In this document: positions 8,229-17,604 of the stretch, piece by piece
Layout of the letters: each line of letters starts with the position of its first letter
Position numbering within the stretch: position 1 is the first letter of the stretch
Assembly: GCF_026262505.1 (NCBI RefSeq)
Contig: NC_067206.1
Coordinates: forward strand, 17,691,319-17,755,318
Reading direction: 5' to 3'
From: Trichomonas vaginalis G3
Taxonomy: Eukaryota; Parabasalia; Trichomonadida; Trichomonadidae
Length of the DNA stretch: 64,000 bases
Notes under the pieces: generated by a model
Database searches by the model: none
The model's input: the letters and a program-made list of their open reading frames with translations, nothing else
Told to the model about the DNA's origin: nothing
Position numbers and translations under genes: made by a program

Positions 8229-8813
8229 ATGACCGAAGAAGTTGAAACGGTAGATTTGACACCACAAACAAAAAGTTCAGAACCATTGTCAAAACCTGTC
8301 AAAGAACTTACAGATGAAGAGAAAAATTCAATAATAGAAAGTGCCAGGTCTGGAAATACAAACTCTAACTACAAAGTCACTTTTCATAAAAATGGAACGG
8401 CAAGTATCTCAAAAAAGAAACAGACTCTCACAAATAAAATATTGAAGTCTGAAGGAGCTTTCGAGACAACAGATGGAAAAGTTTACTTCACTGACCAACA
8501 GTTCATTATAGAACATCTCATTGACTTAGAGTCGAAATATTCTAAACTTTACAACAAACACAAAAAGTTGAAAGGAAAACAAAAACAAATGGCATATGAT
8601 ATTTATGAAGATGTTGACGACACAACTGTTCCTGCAAGTGAAGTAAAGTCAGAGGAACCGAAAAGTGACGAAAAACAGATAGAAGAAGAAAAACCAAAAA
8701 CTGAAGATAAACCAAAACCAAAGTTTAGTCTGGAGACTAAACCAAGCCAACCTTCATTAGCTGGTATGGGTTGGCGTCAAAGACTTATGGCAGCAGGCGG
8801 TTATGTTAAGTAA
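8229..8813 (+). CDS. Maverick hypothetical protein, 194 residues
   Basis: Residues about 48-100 form a probable folded domain (YKVTFHKNGTASISKKKQ, then DGKVYFTDQQFIIEHLIDLESKYSKLY, probably helical). A charged linker (EEPKSDEKQIEEEKPKTEDKPKPK) follows, and the end is conserved: LAGMGWRQRLMAAGGYVK. The copy at 58888-59472 is full length with scattered changes. It lies just before polymerase B, with the shared TTTTTACTGAGATGAA box upstream. Function unknown. Confidence 0.75.
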   Translation: MTEEVETVDLTPQTKSSEPLSKPVKELTDEEKNSIIESARSGNTNSNYKVTFHKNGTASISKKKQTLTNKILKSEGAFETTDGKVYFTDQQFIIEHLIDLESKYSKLYNKHKKLKGKQKQMAYDIYEDVDDTTVPASEVKSEEPKSDEKQIEEEKPKTEDKPKPKFSLETKPSQPSLAGMGWRQRLMAAGGYVK

Positions 8814-8844
8814 AGGAAAAACATTTTTTTTTATTTTTATAGAA

Positions 8845-10998
8845 ATGCCCCCGTATAGAATGGACAGAAAGTCTGCTAGAATAAAAGCAGAGTTAGAAAG
8901 ATATGGTTGGAGAGTTTCAAAGAAGTTTAAATATAGGAAGGGAAGACCCATAAAAGTCTATGACAAATTGTCTGGTCTTCGCTACGAAATGGACTTGGAA
9001 ACAGCACGTGCAAATTATCCAAACAGATTAGAGAGGTTAGAAGAAGAACGTCTTATGGACATGCCTTTCGATGTTAGTGAACCTCAAGTTGAAGGACACG
9101 ACGGCTTTGCCAGATTCTACTGGAAACATGACGAACAATTGCATCCTTTGAGAAGGAAAAAAGGAAAAGGTGAAGACGCACATGCTCCCATGGAAAGAAC
9201 AAGATATGCATATGAAAAGTACCGTGAAGTTAGAAGTAAAATTACTTCTGGTCGAACCTTTACAGTAAACTTTGACGAAGGAAAGAACAAAGAAGGCTTC
9301 ATGGGTGTACTTGCTGCCATACAAGACGGAAATAAGAAAGGATACAATCTCAGACTAACCGTAACAGATTTGGACGGTCATATATACTATGCACATGGCA
9401 ATGTCACAACAGCCGCACAACTTCTTGACGCTTTCACGACTACAAAGAGAGAACAAATGTTTGACTCCGACTCAGATATTTTGAATGCGATTGAAGGAAT
9501 TGCAAGCGTGAAGTTCGAATGGTTACAACCTAACCCTCAAGCAGTCAGACAACATGCTGGATACTTCCCGTTCAGAAATAAGTCTGACATTGACTTAACA
9601 AGGTATGGAATTTACAATTCAATTGAAAAAATTGTCAATGAACCTTGTATTCTTACATGTCTCAGGAACTCTGGTCTTGTTACAGATGAGAAGATGAAGT
9701 ATCTTGAGTCATGTGTGAAAACAAGGTACATTCTCAGAAGTCAATTGTCAAAAGTTGCACCGTTGGCAAATGTGAATATCCGAGTCAACATTCCGACTGA
9801 GAAAGGTTCTTCGCACGATGACTATGTAGTTGACTTCAAATTGCCATGGTTGAAGATTGTACTTGTCCACAACCACTTCATGTTGAACGAAAGTCTTACA
9901 AACCCATTGTTCGGAAAAGGCAAGTGCAACATTGTCAGAGCTGTTAACATTCTTTTCGAGAAAGGTTTGTTGGAACCAATTCCAGATGACAAGCTGACAG
10001 AAACTTTTGTACCAAAAGACGAAACAAACTTTTCATTGTTGGTAAGACCAAAAATTGTTCCAGACAAAGTTCTAGCACAGAAGAAGTACACAGCTCCAAA
10101 AGGAGTTGGATTGTTCGGATACCAACCTGAACCAGAAGAACTTCCAATGAGGTTGCAAGAACTTCAAGATGCTATAAACAAACTTCCATTGAGACATCCA
10201 ATTGACGTCAAATTATATTGGAGAGCATCTGAGTTAGGTCAGAAGGTTTTATATGAAACAGGTTGCTTCGACGATGTTTATGAGATAACAGGAGAAGTTT
10301 CTCAGAAGATAAGAGACTCACTTGAATTTCCACAAACTGGACCAATTGGTTGCAACAAGTTCGACTCATACGAAAAAATATACTATGTCGACCTTAACGC
10401 TGCGTACATGAGGTTTGTCCAATATATTCCGACTGGAATTCCAAACGAAAAAGGTGAGTTCCCGGGAAAGAACTATACAGTTGGAAAAGTCATACAACAA
10501 CTCTATGATATTAGGAAAGCTTCAAACCCCAAACTTGCAATGACACTCAAATTGCTTATGAATTCGACATGGGGATATTCTATTAAAAAACCTCAAAAGA
10601 TGAAGAGTAAACACTATGAGAAGGTCGACAACTTTGTTGAAAGGTTCTCCCCTTTTGTTTTGAAATACGAATTTACTCAAGGTCAAGGTGGCTTAGTAAC
10701 CACAGTAAAACCTATTGTCGAACATTGGTCTTATCCTCAGTTCGCAAAGGCAGTCCTTGACAACTACAATGAGTTCTTCTCCGATGTTAAATCCAAAGTG
10801 AAGGTATACTACGAGAACATCGATGCACTCATGACGAACGAAGAAGGCTATAACAAACTCATTGAAATGGGAATGGTCGGTGAAAAGATGGGCCTTTTTA
10901 AGCTAGATAAGGTATTTTCCGAAGTTCATGTTCTCTCCAAGCGTAAGTACTGGGCCGTACTTGAAGACGGCACAGAAATAAAACATTGCATGAAATAA
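8845..10998 (+). CDS. Protein-primed type DNA polymerase B, shortened and with altered motif C
   Basis: The ATG at 8845 gives 717 residues, shorter than usual Maverick polymerases (about 1,000 or more). Motif A is YYVDLNAAYM (Asp516), motif B KLLMNSTWGYS (Asn573) and the KxY-like motif KRKYW follows near 700. Motif C reads YYENID (655-660) where active enzymes have Y-x-D-T-D, so one catalytic Asp is Asn. Only about 57 residues separate A from B, suggesting internal loss. I could not place the exonuclease motifs. The gene ends in a 17-bp tandem repeat. The product would copy the linear element. Probably inactive unless motif C tolerates the change. Confidence 0.8.
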   Translation: MPPYRMDRKSARIKAELERYGWRVSKKFKYRKGRPIKVYDKLSGLRYEMDLETARANYPNRLERLEEERLMDMPFDVSEPQVEGHDGFARFYWKHDEQLHPLRRKKGKGEDAHAPMERTRYAYEKYREVRSKITSGRTFTVNFDEGKNKEGFMGVLAAIQDGNKKGYNLRLTVTDLDGHIYYAHGNVTTAAQLLDAFTTTKREQMFDSDSDILNAIEGIASVKFEWLQPNPQAVRQHAGYFPFRNKSDIDLTRYGIYNSIEKIVNEPCILTCLRNSGLVTDEKMKYLESCVKTRYILRSQLSKVAPLANVNIRVNIPTEKGSSHDDYVVDFKLPWLKIVLVHNHFMLNESLTNPLFGKGKCNIVRAVNILFEKGLLEPIPDDKLTETFVPKDETNFSLLVRPKIVPDKVLAQKKYTAPKGVGLFGYQPEPEELPMRLQELQDAINKLPLRHPIDVKLYWRASELGQKVLYETGCFDDVYEITGEVSQKIRDSLEFPQTGPIGCNKFDSYEKIYYVDLNAAYMRFVQYIPTGIPNEKGEFPGKNYTVGKVIQQLYDIRKASNPKLAMTLKLLMNSTWGYSIKKPQKMKSKHYEKVDNFVERFSPFVLKYEFTQGQGGLVTTVKPIVEHWSYPQFAKAVLDNYNEFFSDVKSKVKVYYENIDALMTNEEGYNKLIEMGMVGEKMGLFKLDKVFSEVHVLSKRKYWAVLEDGTEIKHCMK

Positions 10999-11030
10999 AA
11001 CATTGCATGAAATAAAACATTGCATGAAAT
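10976..11030. repeat. 17-bp tandem repeat at the polymerase gene end
   Basis: Three copies of AAATAAAACATTGCATG span the stop codon of the polymerase gene. This may mark a replication slippage or deletion scar that truncated the gene. The same CATTGCAT core appears near a deletion junction in element B (50880). Confidence 0.7.
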
Positions 11031-11072
11031 AAAAACATTTTTTCAAAAAAATATTTTTTTATTTTATTTGAA

Positions 11073-11657
11073 ATGTACGCCGAGTTTGTTGGAGAAGACC
11101 GTTGGGAAACTTGTTTGTTAGATGAGAAATATGAAATTCACTGTTGTGAGTCATTTGAAGTCAGAAAAAAAGAGACAAAAAGAGTTTTAAGCGAATGTGA
11201 GCGAAATGACGGATATGCTATGATGAGGATGAGTGGGAAACGCTATTTAAAACATATTGTCATTGCAACTCATTTTATACCGAATCCTAACAATTTACCT
11301 TTTGTAGACCATATAAACCGTATAAGAAACGACAATAGACTTGAGAACTTACGTTGGGTCACTTGTTCTGAAAACAATAAGAACAAAGGCAAATTTGGAG
11401 ATATTGTATTCGAATTTGTCGACGAACTAGAAGATGAAACAATTGAAATTACAGACTATGGCGAGCATACGTTTGAGTTTTACTACTATAGCGAAGAACA
11501 AGACTCTTTCTACTTTTATACCGGCGTAAACTATAGGAAATTACAAGTATGTTTTACTAAGGCAGGCTATGCTTATGTAAACACTAGAGATACAGATGGA
11601 AAACACGTTCGAATATTTCTTAACAAATTCAAGAAGCTATATGGCATACCATTTTAA
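11073..11657 (+). CDS. HNH endonuclease-like protein
   Basis: The 194-residue product contains IATHFIPNPNNLPFVDHINRIRNDNRLENLRWVT (described in pieces: VDHIN at 78-82, DNRLENLRW at 87-95, then SENNKNK), the typical HNH core of homing-type endonucleases and NUMOD-linked proteins. A C-terminal domain of about 85 residues (EITDYGEHTFEFYYYS .. FLNKFKKLYG) is also found alone in the 106-residue gene at 44750. Likely nicks or cuts DNA; in Mavericks it may be a selfish or recombination-promoting gene. Element B has an intact inverted copy at 58252-58836 and a scrap near 50840. Confidence 0.8.
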   Translation: MYAEFVGEDRWETCLLDEKYEIHCCESFEVRKKETKRVLSECERNDGYAMMRMSGKRYLKHIVIATHFIPNPNNLPFVDHINRIRNDNRLENLRWVTCSENNKNKGKFGDIVFEFVDELEDETIEITDYGEHTFEFYYYSEEQDSFYFYTGVNYRKLQVCFTKAGYAYVNTRDTDGKHVRIFLNKFKKLYGIPF

Positions 11658-11693
11658 AACGTTTTTAAAACAGTATATTTTTACATATATTAA

Positions 11694-12554
11694 ATGCTTC
11701 AGGTTGAAAAACAAAGAACAAAAGTAGCAGATACAAAACCGTTAGACTATATCTTTACAAACGCTGGCAGGAATATATCAGATGAAGAAATTTCATCCCA
11801 AACATACAGGTTTGACTATCCAATTCGTTGGCTTCAAAGTCCTTCAGATGCAAAGGCAATAGGATTTAGAAGAGTTTTGTTTTCAAATAGAACTAACGCG
11901 TTTATGTTCGCAGTATATTTTCACGGTCAGTATAAAGGTTCTGATGGTCTAATAGAAAAATTTGATGAAATGAAAATCTTTACAATTCGTTCAGACGAAA
12001 GTCTTGAAAAAACTCTAAATGACTTTCAAACTCAAATAAACAAATACTACTGGGAATTTCAAGAAAAATACCACTCTTTACTAAATGGAACATACTATCT
12101 AAAACTAGAATACGACAAGATGAATTCCACCGTTTCATTTCAAAAGATTGAAATTAACCCTCCAAGAGATACAGAGTTTTTATATTGGGGAGTAGACAAA
12201 CGTTCTTGGGCACAATTTCTTCGGTTACTAAACCAGAACGAACCATTACCACCAGATGGTCCATTTAAATTTATACTCCCACCAACAGATTTGACAGTTT
12301 ATAGAAACGTGTTCGACCCTCAAAATGTCATGTGTCATGCAAGTTTCAGTTCAAGCAACAACAGTTTTCTTTGTATCGGTAAGGACTTTTATGACTTTGC
12401 TTCTAAATTCTACGAACCACCTAGTAACAGTTTCTCTGACTTTCAAGTTTGGTTCACAACAAACGGTGTGCAGCATATAATACCATTGTACTATGACTTT
12501 TATCTCGAATTGTCTTTCATATACAACTACGGAAAAGTGCTGAAAAAGTATTGA
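11694..12554 (+). CDS. Maverick protein of the 280-residue family, second copy
   Basis: A 286-residue paralogue of the protein at 4236. It shares TKPLDYIFTNAGR, RFDYPIRWLQSP..AKAIGFRR and the terminal FQVWFTTNG..IIPLYYDFYLELSFIYNYGK. Two paralogues in one element suggest different but related roles, possibly two virion subunits. A TATTTTTAC box sits 12-15 bases before the ATG. The copy in element B (50927-51787) is intact and differs at a modest number of residues. Confidence 0.8.
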   Translation: MLQVEKQRTKVADTKPLDYIFTNAGRNISDEEISSQTYRFDYPIRWLQSPSDAKAIGFRRVLFSNRTNAFMFAVYFHGQYKGSDGLIEKFDEMKIFTIRSDESLEKTLNDFQTQINKYYWEFQEKYHSLLNGTYYLKLEYDKMNSTVSFQKIEINPPRDTEFLYWGVDKRSWAQFLRLLNQNEPLPPDGPFKFILPPTDLTVYRNVFDPQNVMCHASFSSSNNSFLCIGKDFYDFASKFYEPPSNSFSDFQVWFTTNGVQHIIPLYYDFYLELSFIYNYGKVLKKY

Positions 12555-12718
12555 AAAATATATTTTAGATCTCACCAGGTCCCTCGGTCATTTTAACTTC
12601 TCTGAAAAAGTGTGACAACATGACATTTTGACAACAACACAGGAGATAGATTTCATCGTATATGTTTTGTCATGAATTTCATCGTAAATGAGCGTAAATG
12701 ACCCAAAAATATATTTTA
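12555..12718. other. Spacer with a truncated GGTGA-type half module
   Basis: No gene seen. ATATTTTAGATCTCACC (12561-12577) is one half of the palindromic module described below, directly after an AT box. The inverse of this scrap, also degenerate, lies at 14446-14470. Confidence 0.5.
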
Positions 12719-12764
12719 GGTGAAGTGGTGAGATCTCACCTCTTTTCTCACCTGTTTTTTCACC
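12719..12764 (+). promoter_or_regulatory. Five-half-site module, GGTGA type
   Basis: GGTGAA (12719), GGTGAG (12727) and the palindrome GGTGAGATCTCACC (12727-12740) are followed by CTCACC (12747) and TTCACC (12759). Spacings are 8 bases on the left and 12 and 12 on the right. CAAAAATATATTTTA abuts the left edge. The symmetry and exact spacing suggest a multimeric DNA-binding protein; function is inferred. Confidence 0.7.
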
Positions 12765-12819
12765 CGTTGAATTTTGTATAAAAAGCAACCGTCGACATTC
12801 TGGCGGTTGGTATATTCTT

Positions 12820-12858
12820 CACAAAATGCTTGTTTTGAGGTCGAGCCACTTTTGGCTC
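12820..12858 (-). pseudogene. Inverted scrap of the KilA-N gene
   Basis: AAAATGCTTGTTTTGAGG followed by TCGAGCCACTTTTGGCTC is the reverse complement of a stretch inside the KilA-N gene of element B (about 52306-52343). Element A has no complete copy of that gene, so this remnant suggests it was lost by rearrangement. Confidence 0.55.
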
Positions 12859-12909
12859 CACCTGTTTTTTCAACCAAAACTCATTTTTTTCGGCAAAAAT
12901 ATATTTTAT

Positions 12910-13058
12910 GTTAGCATGTTAGATCTAACCACTTTTCTAACCACTTTTCTAACATCGTAGAAAACACACAAAACTCTTGAGTTTTATACAGAATTCGGCA
13001 AAAATATATTTTATGTTAGCATGTTAGATCTAACACGTTTTCTAACCTCATTTCTAAC
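12910..13058 (+). promoter_or_regulatory. Two five-half-site modules, GTTAG type
   Basis: First module: GTTAG at 12910 and 12918, palindrome GTTAGATCTAAC (12918-12929), then CTAAC at 12937 and 12949. Second: GTTAG at 13015 and 13023, palindrome to 13034, CTAAC at 13042 and 13054. Spacing is again 8, 12, 12, as in the GGTGA type at 12719, although the half-site differs. Both follow AAAAATATATTTTAT and lie upstream of the gene at 13164. Confidence 0.75.
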
Positions 13059-13163
13059 ATCGTAGAAAACTCTCGAAATTCATGAGTTTTGACACTTTCA
13101 CAAAAAACATTAAAAAAAGTTAGTTTTTTTAAAAAAAATATTTTTTATTTTTATTGTAAGAAC

Positions 13164-14075
13164 ATGTTAGCAACAACAGCACCAAACTCGTTAGTCATGA
13201 ACCCAACATCTATGTTAGTAGAGATGAAAAGCTTCATTCCTTCTTCATATACTTTCGAAACAGAAATCCAGAAGATAAAGCAGGAACTTCTCCAAGGAGA
13301 TTTAGTGTAGTGCGAAAGATGAAACAAATGAAGAATATCTTTATGAAATGCAGGATATATTGACCATCTACCTAAACTTCCTGAAATACAACAACAAAAG
13401 CTTACTATTCCAGAATTCGATGAAATAGAAGTCAAAGCAACTGACTCAGTAGAAACCAAGAAGTTCATACGTAAGGTAAACTATGAGTTTCTTGGATTTC
13501 ATTGCAACCACAAAGTCATGGACAAAGATTGCGATATGTTATATAAGAACATCTCTGACATATACAAATCTGAAGAATTTAAGACCTACGACAACTTTGT
13601 TTCGTTAGTTGCAAAATGTGTATGGCAGATAAGAGATAAAGATAAAAGAGGTAAAGTATGGAACGAACAGATAAAACCAGCAACTTTTGAGTTAAAGAAA
13701 ACCATTGACGCCTTAGTTGTTCTAGCTGGTTTTATTTCAATGTACAATGCTAAAATGAACCCACAATGTTCAAAATGTAAAGCAGCAATGAGGAAATATA
13801 ACTACTCCGTCAAAGAGATAGAACGTATGCGAAACGACTATGCAGATTTAAAGAAAGAAGCAGAGAAACCAGCAGAAGATAAAATGGACATGTTGACATT
13901 TCTGAACAAAAAACTATCCAACAGCTGACGATTTCCTTCTATCTGATGTCAAGAAGAAATATAAAGAAACATTCGGCATTGTTAAAACTTTTGATATCCT
14001 TCGTGAAGAAATAGAAGCTACAAAACTGTTTAAAGTCATGAACCATCGCAAATATACCATGTAAAACGCTTGTAA
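13164..14075 (+). pseudogene. Maverick 304-residue-type protein, frameshifted
   Basis: Matches the intact gene at 53366 along its length but has indels near 13305-13320, an extra A near 13907 and a short deletion near 14050. Recognisable blocks are MLATTAPNSLVMNPTSML, FLGFHCNHKVMDKDCDM, NPQCSKCKAAMRKYNYS with a CxxC pair, and a C-terminal block around DVKKKYKETFGI. I do not recognise the family. It is flanked on both sides by the half-site modules in opposite orientation, which suggests regulation by them or mobility as a cassette. Confidence 0.7.
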
Positions 14076-14083
14076 ATAGTTAT

Positions 14084-14298
14084 GTTAGAAAAGAGGTTAG
14101 AAAACGTGTTAGATCTAACATGCTAACATAAAATATATTTTTGCTGAGTAAAATGACCAAATTTCATTATATAACTGTTATTTTTGACGAAGAGAACTTT
14201 GACACTTCGTAAAAAAAATCCCTGAAATCATATCTTTTATACAAATTCAAGAGGTGAGAAAAGAGGTTAGAAAAACGTGTTAGATCTAACATGCTAAC
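14084..14298 (-). promoter_or_regulatory. Two inverted half-site modules, one chimeric
   Basis: The first has GTTAG at 14084, 14096 and 14108 and CTAAC at 14115 and 14123, the mirror image of the module at 12910. The second has GGTGAG at 14253, then GTTAG at 14266 and 14279, with CTAAC at 14286 and 14294. It mixes both half-site types, and one spacing is 13 through an extra A. AAAATATATTTTTGC follows each on the right, as expected for the inverted orientation. Confidence 0.7.
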
Positions 14299-14645
14299 AT
14301 AAAATATATTTTTGCTGAGTAAAATGACCAAATTTCATGACAAAACATATACGAAGAAGTTTATTTCCTGTGTTGTTGTCAAAAATGTCATGTTGTCACC
14401 ATTTTCAAAAAGATGTTAGTTGACCGAGGGACGAGGGACCGAGGACCTGGTGACACCTAAAATATATTTTTGCTGAAAAAAAATGACCAAATTTCATGAT
14501 ATAACTGTATTTTTTTGACGAAGAGAACTTTGACACTTCGTAAAAAAAAATCCCTGAAATCGTGAAAAAATGACCAAATTTCATGATATAACTGTATTTT
14601 TTTGACGAAGAGAACTTTGACACTTCGTAAAAAATCCCTGAAATC
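14150..14645. repeat. Dispersed repeat of about 80 bases, three copies
   Basis: TGACCAAATTTCATNATATAACTG .. GACGAAGAGAACTTTGACACTTCG .. ATCCCTGAAATC occurs at about 14153, 14484 and 14571. Short scraps of it are also near 14330. The ORFs here on the minus strand come from the repeat. Confidence 0.65.
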
Positions 14646-14721
14646 ATATCTTTTATACAAGATAAAAAATAGCGTTAGTTTTTATAAAATATTTTTTTTT
14701 ATTTTGTATGTAAAGACAGAT

Positions 14722-15501
14722 ATGACAACAACAGAGAAACACAACAACTGCTATCGTTCATGAAGCCATAAATGAAGAATATGAGTACATACAGTTTAAA
14801 CAAACAGTTACGTCTCATTCGTTCGGTCAAAGATGACATGTACCAAATGCAAAGTATTTTGACAGCATGTTTTGCTCCAGATACAAGAAACCACAAGACT
14901 GGTTTGAATTAAATAGCACTCATGAACTCCTCAGTGAGTTTGAACATGTAGAACTTAAAAAGATGTACCAAGACAGACAAAACTTACCATCGCATCTAAA
15001 AGGTATATATGTTCATAAGTCCTAGCTAGTTCAATAGCAATGTGGGCTTCACCTCGTTATGCAATCTACATACTTATGCTACTTGACGAACTTTGTACAA
15101 AGCAGAGAGAAGATATGATGAAAGAAGACAAAAACATACAGAAAAGAATACCACGTTCGGTACCAAAAGGAAAGGAAAAGAACTATAAGTATATGATTTA
15201 CACTGAAGAGATGGAAAATGAAGAAGACAGAGATATGGTTATGTTGCATTTAGTCAGAAGAAACAACAAAAGCTTTTACGACCTTGCTAAGATTTACAAA
15301 TCTGACAGAAATTGGTTCTATCGCGAAAACTTACCGATTTCAATGACACCGAATGAAGATGTGAAACAGATAGTTCAAGATACGTTACCTCAAACACACT
15401 ATGATATGAAAGGTTGTACAATACTTACATTCAAAGAAGATTTGCCGCTACTGAAGGAAAAGATAACAGAGTATTTTGACAACTTCAAAGAGGAAGAGTA
15501 A
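14722..15501 (+). pseudogene. KilA-N plus DUF3627-like protein, frameshifted
   Basis: Corresponds to the gene at 55085. The N-terminal half is broken by several indels, but the C-terminal part from about 15040 is open: WASPRYAIYILMLLDE ends the KilA-N fold, then RIPRSVPKGKEKNYKYMIYTEEMEN begins the domain that follows KilA-N in many large DNA viruses (DUF3627 type). KilA-N domains bind DNA. Because the half-site modules cluster around this gene, its product is a candidate to bind them; that link is inference. Confidence 0.75.
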
Positions 15502-15599
15502 ATGAACCATTTATTTTTCAAGCTTGACACCAAAGATGGCTCAGGTAGCTCTAGATGGTAAATTGTCTTGTCCGAGTCCTTCTGGCATTCCGAGTCCTT

Positions 15600-16130
15600 C
15601 CATCCGACAGGAAAAAAATTTCCCGACAACTGGAAAAAAATTTCCCGACAACTGGAAAAAAATTTCCCGACAACTGGAAAAAAATTTCCCGACAACTGGA
15701 AAAAAATTTCCCGACAACTGGAAAAAAATTTCCTTCCAACTGGAAAAAATTTTCCTTCCAACTGGAAAAAATTTTCCTTCCAACTGGAAAAAATTTTCCT
15801 TCCAACTGGAAAAAATTTTCCTTCCAACTGGAAAAAATTTTCCTTCCAACTGGAAAAAATTTTCCTTCCGACAGGAAAAATTTTTCCTGTTGTTCGTCCG
15901 TAAACCATTCAAATTTTCGAAAATTGAGAACTTTTTGGCCGACCTTCAGGAAAAATTTTTCTTTCCGACAGGAAAAATTTTTCTTTCCGACAGGAAAAAT
16001 TTTTCTTTCCGACAGGAAAAGTTTTTCTTTCCGACAGGAAAAGTTTTTCTTTCCGACAGGAAAAGTCCTTCCTTCCGACAGGAAAAGTCCTTCCTTCCGA
16101 CAGGAAAAGTCCTTCCATCCGACAGGACAC
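15600..16130. repeat. Minisatellite of 22-23-bp self-complementary units
   Basis: Units change along the block: TTTCCCGACAACTGGAAAAA (about 6), TTTTCCTTCCAACTGGAAAA (about 7), and TTTTTCTTTCCGACAGGAAA (about 8). Each holds GGAAA..TTTCC arms, so neighbours can fold or anneal. Open frames run in several frames on both strands because of the unit composition. The element B block (55980-56300) has the same position but mostly different unit variants. I see no convincing protein, although a proline-rich tail (KPEEPTAPAPQQTKT) after 16140 is shared by both copies. Confidence 0.75.
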
Positions 16131-16229
16131 AAACGAATGTCCGACATACCACCAACCGAGTCCATTCCAAAGCCAGAAGAACCGACAGCCCCAGCACCAC
16201 AACAGACTAAGACTCAAACACTTACATTT

Positions 16230-17105
16230 TTACGCTTGACTTTTTACAATTTGAACTTTGTTCGCGTAGATGTGAATTCTGAAAGAAGTATGAGGGTCTT
16301 GTATGACTTTGTACTTCTCCCATAGTTCATGTCTGTCAAACTTACCTGCCATGGACTCTTTCATAAGTTCCATGAAATCGTCTTCGGACAATCCGGGGAA
16401 GAGTACAATGTCAGTAAGTATTCTCTTTACATCCTTACTTAAACTCTTTGCTGTCTGTACACAAATGACAACAGAGATGTTAAAGTGTCTGAGCTTCTTA
16501 AGAATTCGACACATGTCTTGTTCTCTGTTCTTTAACAAAGGATGAGAAGCAAAGTCATCTAAGATAAGAAGACATCTATGAGGGTAAGTCTTCCAATCGT
16601 AAGATTGCAATTTCTTCGAAATGTATTCTATCTCTTTCTGTTTGTTTCTGAAGTGTTTCTTCTCTAATATTCTCTGCATTTCCTCATTTGGGTCTTTAAA
16701 CTTAGAATTTATATACTCATTTATAGCATTGTACTTCAAAACTCTTCTTTGGTACTTCTTTATCCAATCTAACAACTCAGAGTCTTTTATAGATACTAAC
16801 TTAGACTTTTTTATAATATCTTTGAACGAATTGACGGTTTGGTCAAATTGACCCGAAGTACTACAAATGACTACTAACTCATAGAATGGGTTCTTCTCAT
16901 CTAGTTCTTGTTGTTGTGCAGCCATTTTAAGATAAGTGAAAGTCTTACCCGACCCAGGCGGTGCGATTAGACCTGTTATACCATTCTGAGCAAATAAGAA
17001 CTTGTCATGTATGGGTTTTATCTGAGCATTTTCCAACTTCCTCTTGTTCTTATTTAAAACATTCTCAAATTTCTTGTCAATGTCAGCAAACTTTTTTTCT
17101 AACAT
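16230..17105 (-). CDS. Packaging ATPase (FtsK/HerA-A32 type)
   Basis: The 291-residue product has Walker A APPGSGKT (48-55), Walker B CLLILDDF (178-185) and a following ISVVICVQTAKS strand, all typical of Maverick/virophage genome-packaging ATPases. The frame continues upstream to 17207, but that would overlap the divergent gene at 17142. The ATG at 17105 after AATTTTTCTAAAAAT fits the local promoter pattern and gives normal length. The enzyme would pump element DNA into capsids. An almost identical copy is at 56398-57273. Confidence 0.88.
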   Translation of the reverse strand: MLEKKFADIDKKFENVLNKNKRKLENAQIKPIHDKFLFAQNGITGLIAPPGSGKTFTYLKMAAQQQELDEKNPFYELVVICSTSGQFDQTVNSFKDIIKKSKLVSIKDSELLDWIKKYQRRVLKYNAINEYINSKFKDPNEEMQRILEKKHFRNKQKEIEYISKKLQSYDWKTYPHRCLLILDDFASHPLLKNREQDMCRILKKLRHFNISVVICVQTAKSLSKDVKRILTDIVLFPGLSEDDFMELMKESMAGKFDRHELWEKYKVIQDPHTSFRIHIYANKVQIVKSQA

Positions 17106-17141
17106 ATTTTTAGAAAAATTAAAATTTTTATCTTTTAGGAA

Positions 17142-17588
17142 ATGTCTAGCGATTTCGCTATCTATATTCGAGACAAGCTTTTCGACAGCAAAACATCTGT
17201 CGACCATAAAATCTTACATAGTGTAAACAAGAAAGGTGAATTTGTTCTAAAGTTCTGTTTCTGGGAATATGACAAGAACCATAAAACCTTAAGCAGAGAA
17301 GTCTTAAAATTTGTCAATGACAGACTTGTTGACAGAGATGACGCCTCTTGGAGAGATGAAGTCCAACAAAACTTCTTAGAATGCAAAGAAGACACATGCG
17401 CTGTTCTTGAAAATGAAATAGAAAACAGAATAGAAGAGCTATTAAATGACAAAGCACTTTTACAAAAATATGGTTCTGAGAAGTTTGACATAACTCCACC
17501 AGAGAAGAAGAAGAGAGAAAAGAAAGAAAAGAAAGTAGAAGAAGAGAAGAAAGAACCAGAGCCAGAGAAGGGGAGATATGACATGTAA
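17142..17588 (+). CDS. Maverick hypothetical protein, 148 residues
   Basis: Starts MSSDFAIYIRDKLFDSK and has a well conserved first 110 residues with VNKKGEFVLKFCFWEYDKN. The C-terminal 35 residues are a charged KKKREKKEKKVEEEKK tail. The paralogous copy at 57310 differs mainly in the tail length. Divergent from the ATPase, with 36 bases between start codons. Family not recognised. The charged tail suggests a nucleic-acid or protein-binding role. Confidence 0.75.
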   Translation: MSSDFAIYIRDKLFDSKTSVDHKILHSVNKKGEFVLKFCFWEYDKNHKTLSREVLKFVNDRLVDRDDASWRDEVQQNFLECKEDTCAVLENEIENRIEELLNDKALLQKYGSEKFDITPPEKKKREKKEKKVEEEKKEPEPEKGRYDM

Positions 17589-17604
17589 AAATAAAATTTT
17601 ATTT

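Noticed and set aside
12910-13058. CTAAC motifs as intron branch points (ACTAAC type)
   Set aside because: They occur as palindromes and fixed-spaced arrays outside genes and lack the nearby 3' splice signal of trichomonad introns.
15541-16217. Several long frames of the KKFPDNW / GKFFPVG type on both strands
   Set aside because: By-products of the 22-23-bp minisatellite; the frames do not align between elements A and B.
16230-17207. Longer ATPase start at 17207
   Set aside because: Would overlap the divergent gene at 17142, and the 17105 ATG has the local promoter box.
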